Source: Hungatella sp.
GTDB lineage: Bacteria; Bacillota; Clostridia; Lachnospirales; Lachnospiraceae
Assembly: GCA_022792815.1 (NCBI GenBank)
Contig: JAAWBS010000059.1
Coordinates: forward strand, 1-46,352
Length of the DNA stretch: 46,352 nt
Direction: 5' to 3'
Made by a program: the position numbers and the translations under genes. The notes beneath the pieces are model-generated. The model was not told the origin of the DNA and searched no databases. It saw only the letters and a program-made list of their open reading frames with translations. This document shows, piece by piece, positions 41,320-46,352 of this stretch; positions within the stretch are counted from its first letter, which is position 1; every line of letters starts with the position of its first letter.

Positions 41320-41913
41320 TTACAATCTGTCATTGGCGATCCTGTCGATGGCCTCCGGCAGAATCTGCCACTCCGCCTCCTCCATGACCCGCCTCTGCAA
41401 GCGCTCCGGCGTATCCCCCGGCAGCACTTCCACCGCTCTCTGAAGGATAATGGGACCGGAATCCATGCCCTCGTCCACAAAATGCACCGTGGCGCCGGTC
41501 AGCTTCACCCCTCTCTTCAAGGCGGCCTCGTGGACCTTCAGCCCGTAAAATCCCACCCCGCAGAAGGAGGGGATCAGGGACGGGTGGATGTTGATGATCC
41601 TGTTTCTGTATTTCCGGATCATGGCTGCGGGAATGGTCACCAGAAATCCCGCCAGCACAATCAGGTCCAGGTCGTACTCATCCACCTTTTTGAGCAACGC
41701 CTCGTGAAAGGCTTCTCTGTTCTCAAAGGTCTTCGGGGACAGACACACTGCCTGGATCCCGCGGTTTCTGGCACGCTCCAGAGCGTAGGCCCCCGGGTTG
41801 TTGCTGATGACCACCTCCACCCCGGCGTTGGTGACGGCTCCGCTGTCTATGGCATCCAGGATGGCCTGAAGGTTGGTCCCGCCTCCCGATGCCATCACTC
41901 CCACTCTCAGCAT
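41320..41913 (-). CDS. purN: Phosphoribosylglycinamide formyltransferase
   Basis: Transfers a formyl group from 10-formyl-tetrahydrofolate to GAR. 197 residues. Motifs: VMASGGGTNLQAILDAI at the start (phosphate loop), LVVTIPAAMIRKYRNRIINIHPSLIPSF written in two parts as LAGFLVTIPAAM and NIHPSLIPSFCG with the catalytic Asn-His, and VHFVDEGMDSGPII with the catalytic Asp. The ATG overlaps the purM stop by 7 bases, indicating translational coupling. Confidence 0.97.
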   Translation of the reverse strand: MLRVGVMASGGGTNLQAILDAIDSGAVTNAGVEVVISNNPGAYALERARNRGIQAVCLSPKTFENREAFHEALLKKVDEYDLDLIVLAGFLVTIPAAMIRKYRNRIINIHPSLIPSFCGVGFYGLKVHEAALKRGVKLTGATVHFVDEGMDSGPIILQRAVEVLPGDTPERLQRRVMEEAEWQILPEAIDRIANDRL

Positions 41914-42941
41914 AAGGTCACTCCCTTTTCCCCTTCCTCGACAGAGCCGATGACATAGGGAGTCTCCCCGGATGCCCGGATCAGTTCCATAGTCTTGTCC
42001 CCGTCGGCCGGATCCACTGCCAGCACCATGCCGATTCCCATGTTGAAGGTGTTGTACATCATCTCCGGAGCGATGTCGCCCTTTGCCGCCAGAAGCCGGA
42101 ATATGGCCGGGACCTCATAGCTGTCCTTTTTGATCACTGCCCGGGTGCCCTCTCTCAGCATCCGGGGAACATTCTCGTAGAAGCCTCCGCCTGTGATATG
42201 GCAGCAGGCCTTCACCTTCACGCCTCCGTTTTTCACGCTCTTTAAGGCCTTCACATAGATCCTCGTGGGGGCCAGAAGAGTCTCCCCCAGGGTCCTCCCG
42301 CCCAGTTCCTCGTAGCAGGTCTCCAGCCCCTCCCTGGTCAGCTCCTTCTCAAATACCTTCCGCACCAGAGAAAAGCCGTTGGAATGGACGCCGGAGGAGG
42401 CCATGCCGATGAGCACGTCCCCGTCCTTTAAGGTCTCGCCGGTGATCATATCCTTCCTGTCGCAGACCCCTACGGCAAATCCGGCCAGATCATAGTCCTC
42501 CTCCGGCATAAGCCCCGGGTGCTCCGCAGTCTCGCCCCCGATCAGCGCCGCCTCGGACTGGACGCAGCCCTGGGCCACTCCCCTGACGATGTCGGCGATC
42601 TTCTCTGGAACGTTCTTGCCGCAGGCGATATAATCCAGGAAAAACAGGGGTTCGCCCCCGGCGCAGGCGATGTCGTTGACGCACATGGCCACCGCGTCGA
42701 TGCCGATGGTGTCATGCCTGTCCATGATGACAGCCAGCTTTACCTTGGTGCCGCAGCCGTCGGTGCCGGACAAGAGCACCGGGTCCTCCATCTCCTTGAT
42801 CTTCGCCAGGGAGAAGGTGCCGGAAAATCCGCCAAGGCCTCCTAAGACCTCCGGTCTCATGGTCGCCGCCACATGCTTCTTCATCAGTTCCACCGACTTG
42901 TAACCAGCCTCAATATCCACTCCGGCTTTCTTGTAATCCAT
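41907..42941 (-). CDS. purM: Phosphoribosylformylglycinamidine cyclo-ligase
   Basis: AIR synthetase, ATP-dependent ring closure of FGAM. 344 residues. Typical N-terminus YKKAGVDIEAGYKSVELMK, then LLSGTDGCGTKVKLA and DAVAMCVNDIACAGGEPLFFLDY (the family's DxxAMxxND site), GGETAEHPG and ITGGGFYENVPRML. Intact. GGAGGG lies upstream of the ATG. It follows purE by 16 bases and overlaps purN. Confidence 0.97.
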   Translation of the reverse strand: MDYKKAGVDIEAGYKSVELMKKHVAATMRPEVLGGLGGFSGTFSLAKIKEMEDPVLLSGTDGCGTKVKLAVIMDRHDTIGIDAVAMCVNDIACAGGEPLFFLDYIACGKNVPEKIADIVRGVAQGCVQSEAALIGGETAEHPGLMPEEDYDLAGFAVGVCDRKDMITGETLKDGDVLIGMASSGVHSNGFSLVRKVFEKELTREGLETCYEELGGRTLGETLLAPTRIYVKALKSVKNGGVKVKACCHITGGGFYENVPRMLREGTRAVIKKDSYEVPAIFRLLAAKGDIAPEMMYNTFNMGIGMVLAVDPADGDKTMELIRASGETPYVIGSVEEGEKGVTLC

Positions 42942-42957
42942 GTTTTCACCCTCCAGA

Positions 42958-43476
42958 CTATTTTTTCATCTGTGCCAGATACGCTTTATATCCTATCTCA
43001 TCAAGTTTTTCCGCCTTCTTCACCACGTCCTCCTTCATGGACCGGGAGTACTCCTTCAGCCGTTCGAGCAGCTCCTCATCGGAGGTGGCCAGAATCTTGG
43101 CCGCCAGAATCCCCGCGTTGGTTCCGCCGCCTATAGCCACTGTGGCCACCGGGATGCCGGATGGCATCTGGACGATGGAGTAGAGGGAGTCCACCCCTCC
43201 CAGGTCGGAGGTCTTCATGGGGACGCCGATGACCGGCATGGGAAACAGTGCCGCGCACATGCCGGGCAGGTGGGCCGCCTTTCCCGCTCCCGCGATCACT
43301 ACCTTCACGCCTTTTTCTTCCAAAGATTTTGCATACTGAAAAAAGATGTCCGGCTCCCTGTGGGCGGAGATCACGGTCATCTCAAAATCAACGCCCAGCT
43401 TTTCCAGAATATCCGCCGCCTGGGCCATAACAGGCATGTCCGAGTCACTGCCCATCACGATTCCAACTTTTGCCAT
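42958..43476 (-). CDS. purE: 5-(carboxyamino)imidazole ribonucleotide mutase
   Basis: 172 residues. Class I PurE: VGIVMGSDSDMPVM at the N-terminus, VISAHREPD with the catalytic His, IAGAGKAAHLPGM, and PVIGVPMKTSDLGGVDSLYSIVQMPSGIPVATVAIGG seen as a contiguous core. Converts N5-CAIR to CAIR; class I forms normally work with PurK, which is not in the window. First gene of purE-M-N-D. AAGGAG lies 7 bases before the ATG. The leader contains two AT-rich dyads that may be operators. Confidence 0.95.
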   Translation of the reverse strand: MAKVGIVMGSDSDMPVMAQAADILEKLGVDFEMTVISAHREPDIFFQYAKSLEEKGVKVVIAGAGKAAHLPGMCAALFPMPVIGVPMKTSDLGGVDSLYSIVQMPSGIPVATVAIGGGTNAGILAAKILATSDEELLERLKEYSRSMKEDVVKKAEKLDEIGYKAYLAQMKK

Positions 43477-43534
43477 ATCTGTTCTCCTTCTCTTCTTATC
43501 TGGTATCTTTTTATTATAATCGGTAATGCCATTA

Positions 43535-43580
43535 ATAAGTTATACTTATATTTTCTCTATATCAATAAAGTATTACTTAT
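43535..43580 (-). promoter_or_regulatory. Two AT-rich dyads in the purE leader
   Basis: Dyad 1 is ATAAGT-TAT-ACTTAT at 43535-43549 (perfect 6-bp arms). Dyad 2 is ATAAAGTATTACTTAT at 43565-43580, the same pattern with one added base. They are 30 bp apart, and dyad 2 begins 5 bases past the -10 box, over the expected start. Likely operator pair; binding protein unknown. It does not match the Bacillus PurBox. Confidence 0.45.
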
Positions 43581-43585
43581 GAAAC

Positions 43586-43614
43586 ATCATACAGGTTTTT
43601 TAGGGGGACGTCAA
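43586..43614 (-). promoter_or_regulatory. Sigma-A promoter of purE-purM-purN-purD
   Basis: Minus strand TTGACG (43614-43609), 17-base spacer, TATGAT (43591-43586). Leader of about 100 bases to the purE ATG. Confidence 0.85.
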
Positions 43615-43630
43615 TATATTTTGCGTAAAA

Positions 43631-43653
43631 TTTCATCGAGTGCTTTCATCGAG
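43631..43653 (-). repeat. Direct repeat upstream of the purE promoter
   Basis: Two exact 10-base copies, CTCGATGAAA (minus strand), at 43653-43644 and 43640-43631, separated by 3 bases. Located about 17 bases upstream of the -35 box. Possible activator site. Confidence 0.4.
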
Positions 43654-43667
43654 GCAGCCCCGATTCC

Positions 43668-44075
43668 TCACTGACAGCTTCCGCCGTTCCCCATACAACC
43701 GTTCTTGTGCTCCCCGCAGGAATGGCCCTCTCCGTGATGCCCATGGTGATCACAGTGAACCTGCGGATTAAACGAAAGCGCTCCCGCAAGCAGGGCCTCT
43801 ACCGCCTCATCGGCACTGCCGGCCACGCCGCCGTAAAGCCGAATTCCGGCCTGGGCCAGGGCAGCCTGGGCGCCTGCGCCGATTCCGCCGCAGATCAGCG
43901 TGTCCACATTCATAGCAGAAAGCACGCCTGCTAAGGCACCGTGACCGCTTCCCTCCGTGCTCACCAACCGGGAATTCTCCACCTTTCCGTCCTTGATCTC
44001 ATAAACCTTAAAGTATTCCGTATGGCCAAAATGCTGGAATATCATTCCGTCTTCATAAGTGACTGCAATCTTCAT
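43668..44075 (-). CDS. NifX/NifB-type dinitrogenase iron-molybdenum cofactor domain protein
   Basis: 135 residues from the ATG at 44075 (MKIAVTYEDGMIFQHFGHTEYF), preceded by AGAGGG; an adjacent ATG is at 44078. The Nitro_FeMo-Co fold (PF02579) is seen as the N-terminal strand with FGHTEYFKVYEI, GSGHGALAGVL and VDTLICGGIGAGAQAALAQAGIRLYGG. Such proteins bind iron-sulfur or Mo-containing clusters or other metals; without nif genes nearby a general metal-cluster role is likely. The last 30 residues are a His/Cys-rich tail (HCDHHGHHGEGHSCGEHK), strongly suggesting metal binding. A long inverted repeat lies upstream. It ends 53 bases before the purE -35 box, with no clear terminator. Confidence 0.88.
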   Translation of the reverse strand: MKIAVTYEDGMIFQHFGHTEYFKVYEIKDGKVENSRLVSTEGSGHGALAGVLSAMNVDTLICGGIGAGAQAALAQAGIRLYGGVAGSADEAVEALLAGALSFNPQVHCDHHGHHGEGHSCGEHKNGCMGNGGSCQ

Positions 44076-44154
44076 CATTCCCTCTTCCTTTCTGTCTGCG
44101 GCCTTACACTCGGCCTCATCGTTTTTTTGATCCATGGTTTCCCACGGCACTTCC

Positions 44155-44195
44155 ATGTCAATCTGTCAGCATAATCCGGCCTATGAGATTGACAT
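44155..44195 (-). repeat. 10-bp perfect inverted repeat upstream of the NifX-like gene
   Basis: Arms ATGTCAATCT (44155-44164) and AGATTGACAT (44186-44195), 21-base loop that itself contains CATA / TATG. It lies 80 bases upstream of the NifX-like start and 70 bases after the GH13 stop, with no T run. An unused GGAGG followed by ATG opens only a four-codon frame on its upstream side. It is more likely an RNA structure or a protein site than a terminator. Confidence 0.45.
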
Positions 44196-44265
44196 TATAT
44201 TTCCTCCGCCCCTTATCCTTCTCTCTCATCCAGGAGACAGCGGCCATTGCCGGCGGGCCGACCGC

Positions 44266-45936
44266 CTAAAGCCCGGGCTGACGGTGCAGCACCACTGCCT
44301 CGTAAGCCCGAAGCACTCCCTTCTCAGGCCTGTCTCTGTAATTGCTTATGAGGCAGGTTCCTAAGACGAACTCCCCTGGCACTTGAAACTCCGTCTCATG
44401 ATCCGCAAAACTACAGACAACCAAAAGCTTCTCCTCCCCAAGAATCCGCTCATAGACAAACAGCTCCTCGCTGTCCGGCAACAAAAGCCGGTAAGTCCCG
44501 TGAACAATGACAGGATATTGTTTTCTCAGGGCGATGAGCTTTTGATAGTGATAAAAGACGGAATCCGGGTCTGCCAGTTCTGCCCTGGCATTGATCTCTT
44601 TATAGTTGGGATTCACCGGCATCCAGGGAGTTCCTTTGGTGAATCCGGCCTGGTCCGTTTCGTCCCACTGCATGGGCGTTCTGGCATTGTCCCGGCTGAC
44701 GGCGGCGATGCAGGGCCAGAATCTTTCATGGGAAACCCGCCCGCTCTCACACCACTCTTCATAGGCATGGAGGCTCTCGATGTCCTGGAAATCCTCCGGC
44801 CCCCTGAAGGGATAGTTGGTCATACCCAGTTCCTCTCCCTGATAGATGTAGGGAGTCCCCTGCATCATGTGGAGACAGGTGGCAAGAGCCTTGGCCGACA
44901 GCACCCGGTAAGGGGCTCTGTCGTCGCCGAACCGGGACACGGCTCTCGGCTGGTCATGATTGTCCCAGAACAGGCTGTTCCAGGCCTTTCCGGAAAGCTC
45001 TGTCTGCCATCTGGAAAGGATCTCCTTCAGCTGAGGAAGAGGCATCCTCTTCTCGTTCCATTTTCCATAAGCGCCATGGACGTCCACATGTTCAAACTGA
45101 AACACCATGTTCAGCTCTCCCCTGTCAGCTCCCGCATACAGACAGGCATCCTTCGGCGTCACCCCAGCCGTCTCCCCCACGGTCATCAGATCGTATTTGG
45201 ACAGCACTTTCCGGTTCATCTCCCGCAGATAGTCGTGGACCTTGGGACCGTGGACACAGTAGGGGGAATAGTCCCCGTAGAGGCCTTTGACCTCCCCGTC
45301 GGGCATATCTTTTGTCTTGGAGATCATACTGATCACATCCATGCGGAAACCGTCGATGCCCTTCTCGCACCACCAGTTCATCATGTCGAACACATCGTCT
45401 CTCACCGCCGGATGATCCCAGTTTAAATCCGGCTGTTTTTTGGAGAAGAGATGAAGGTAATACTGGCCGCGCTCCTGGTCAAACTGCCACGCCGGACCGC
45501 CAAAGCAGGCCCCCCAGTTGTTGGGCAGTCCTCCGTCCTCCTTCCCGTCCCTCCAGATGTAATAGTCTCTGTAAGGACCCTCTCCCCCCTTCCGGCTCTC
45601 CGCAAACCAGCGGTGTTCATCTGAGGTGTGATTCACCACCAGATCCATGACGATCTTAAGGCCCTTTTCATGGGCCTTTGCCAGAAGTTCGTCAAAATCC
45701 TCCATGGTTCCGAATTCTGTCATAATAGCCCGGTAATCACTGATGTCGTAACCGTTGTCATCATTGGGCGACTGATAGATCGGGGAAAGCCAGATCACAT
45801 CAATGCCTAATTTTTTCAGGTAATCCAAACGGCTGGTGATCCCCCTAAGATCCCCGATTCCGTCTCCGTTGCTGTCCATAAAGCTTCTGGGATAAATCTG
45901 ATAAACCACTGCCTGCTTCCACCATGGAGTGTTCAT
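44266..45936 (-). CDS. GH13 oligo-1,6-glucosidase (alpha-glucosidase)
   Basis: 556 residues, full-length intracellular GH13 (no signal peptide). Regions: YQIYPRSFMDSNGDGIGDLRGI at the start, region I DLVVNHTSDEH, catalytic nucleophile D200 in GFRMDVIS, acid/base E255 in TVGETAG, and D328 in FWDNHDQPR. Val201 directly after the nucleophile is the residue that favours alpha-1,6 linkages (isomaltose type) in GH13 alpha-glucosidases. Trehalose-6-phosphate hydrolase is a less likely alternative. AAGGAGG lies 6 bases before the ATG. No transporter or regulator is next to it; the upstream neighbour is a DUF4132-type protein. Confidence 0.94.
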   Translation of the reverse strand: MNTPWWKQAVVYQIYPRSFMDSNGDGIGDLRGITSRLDYLKKLGIDVIWLSPIYQSPNDDNGYDISDYRAIMTEFGTMEDFDELLAKAHEKGLKIVMDLVVNHTSDEHRWFAESRKGGEGPYRDYYIWRDGKEDGGLPNNWGACFGGPAWQFDQERGQYYLHLFSKKQPDLNWDHPAVRDDVFDMMNWWCEKGIDGFRMDVISMISKTKDMPDGEVKGLYGDYSPYCVHGPKVHDYLREMNRKVLSKYDLMTVGETAGVTPKDACLYAGADRGELNMVFQFEHVDVHGAYGKWNEKRMPLPQLKEILSRWQTELSGKAWNSLFWDNHDQPRAVSRFGDDRAPYRVLSAKALATCLHMMQGTPYIYQGEELGMTNYPFRGPEDFQDIESLHAYEEWCESGRVSHERFWPCIAAVSRDNARTPMQWDETDQAGFTKGTPWMPVNPNYKEINARAELADPDSVFYHYQKLIALRKQYPVIVHGTYRLLLPDSEELFVYERILGEEKLLVVCSFADHETEFQVPGEFVLGTCLISNYRDRPEKGVLRAYEAVVLHRQPGL

Positions 45937-45989
45937 AGTATGCCTCCTTATTTTTCTTACATGTAATCCTTCCAGATCACAAGCCTTCT

Positions 45990-46352
45990 CTATAAACGAT
46001 GAATCTGATCCAAAATCGTAGGATCCTTGATCTTCTTATCCTCAGAGAGCAGCACAATCTTGGACATGATCTCCGCAGTCTTAGGATCCTCGTCCACAAA
46101 GGGAAGGAAGAGCTTCCCTCTCTTCTGGCTGTGTACCGGAAGAATATGCAGCATGGCGCCGCCCTCCTGGTGCACCACGCCGCTGCCCAAATGAACCGAA
46201 TAATGAGCCCGGCTTCCGGCAATCAGGGCATGGCTGTCCTTTAAGGTCACATTCTTAAGTCCAAACAATGGCAGGTTAAACTCCACAATGGCTCTTCGCA
46301 TCTCGATGGTAGAATGGCTGGTCTCCGGGTCCACGCCTCCCGCGTGAGCCAC
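45990..46352 (-). CDS. C-terminal end of a DUF4132-type protein, partial
   Basis: 120 codons before TAG at 45992-45990; the gene enters from the right edge, so the first residue shown is not a start. The fragment has a LFGLKNVTLKDSHALIAGSR segment, then YSVHLGSGVVHQEGGAMLHILP, KLFLPFVDEDPKTAEIMSKIVLLSED and KIKDPTILDQI. This resembles the C-terminal region of large DUF4132 (WGR-linked/MolR-like) proteins, a family of unknown function; the match is from memory. It ends 53 bases before the GH13 start, with no clear terminator between them. Confidence 0.5.
   Translation of the reverse strand: MAHAGGVDPETSHSTIEMRRAIVEFNLPLFGLKNVTLKDSHALIAGSRAHYSVHLGSGVVHQEGGAMLHILPVHSQKRGKLFLPFVDEDPKTAEIMSKIVLLSEDKKIKDPTILDQIHRL

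Noticed and set aside
43477..43590. Purine riboswitch in the purE leader
   Set aside because: The leader is about 100 bases, very AT-rich and lacks the conserved three-way-junction loops; only two short dyads are present.
44196..44265. Small gene starting at the GGAGG-ATG upstream of the NifX-like gene
   Set aside because: The frame ends after four codons.

Overview
The window looks like chromosome from a spore-forming, moderately GC-rich member of the Bacillota, most likely a Lachnospiraceae (Clostridium cluster XIVa type) gut anaerobe. The basis is an alpha/beta small acid-soluble spore protein, YlbJ and a GerW/YtfJ-type sporulation gene, Gram-positive Shine-Dalgarno sites, sigma-A promoters with 17-bp spacers, and Bacillota gene order (rsmD-coaD-ylbJ, rpmB-asp23-yloV, yicC-gmk-rpoZ). 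I see no tRNA, rRNA, CRISPR array, transposon or phage gene.

Layout. Positions 1-17.2 kb are mostly core genes: rsmF (partial), an M23 peptidase, ylbJ, a coiled-coil gene, coaD, rsmD, a SASP gene, recG, fakA-like yloV, asp23, rpmB (divergent), a 46-residue membrane protein, ytfJ, a DUF2953 gene, two unrecognised genes, cinA, pgsA, rimO, rpoZ, gmk and yicC. Positions 17.2-24.2 kb hold a glycoside/nucleoside uptake and hydrolysis operon: an atypical nucleoside hydrolase, two CUT1 permeases, a binding protein, a HAD phosphatase and a xylose-isomerase-like TIM barrel. A DeoR-family repressor gene lies upstream, and three identical 17-bp sites explain its likely regulation. rqcH follows at 24.5 kb.

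Positions 26.4-37.5 kb are the most distinctive part. Eight genes run on the minus strand: DUF1537 acid-sugar kinase, Fe-alcohol dehydrogenase, DHDPS/NAL-family aldolase, PdxA-family dehydrogenase, an LplA/LplB/YtcP-type oligosaccharide importer without ATPase, and an intracellular sialidase-fold (Asp-box) protein. They are divergent from a PrpR_N/Fis-type regulator whose AAA+ domain is degenerate. The shared intergenic region carries two sigma-A promoters and two copies of TGTTTC-N5-AGAACA. I read this as an acid-sugar oligosaccharide catabolic locus whose substrate is not evident from the sequence.

Positions 37.5-46.4 kb hold yccF, a membrane-anchored metallophosphoesterase, a purE-purM-purN-purD operon, a NifX-like metal-cofactor-domain protein, a GH13 oligo-1,6-glucosidase and the C-terminal end of a DUF4132-type protein.

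Most real starts lie inside longer open frames. I moved many starts to the codon that has a Shine-Dalgarno site and matches the family N-terminus. Function names come from reading motifs and recalling families. No database search was run.
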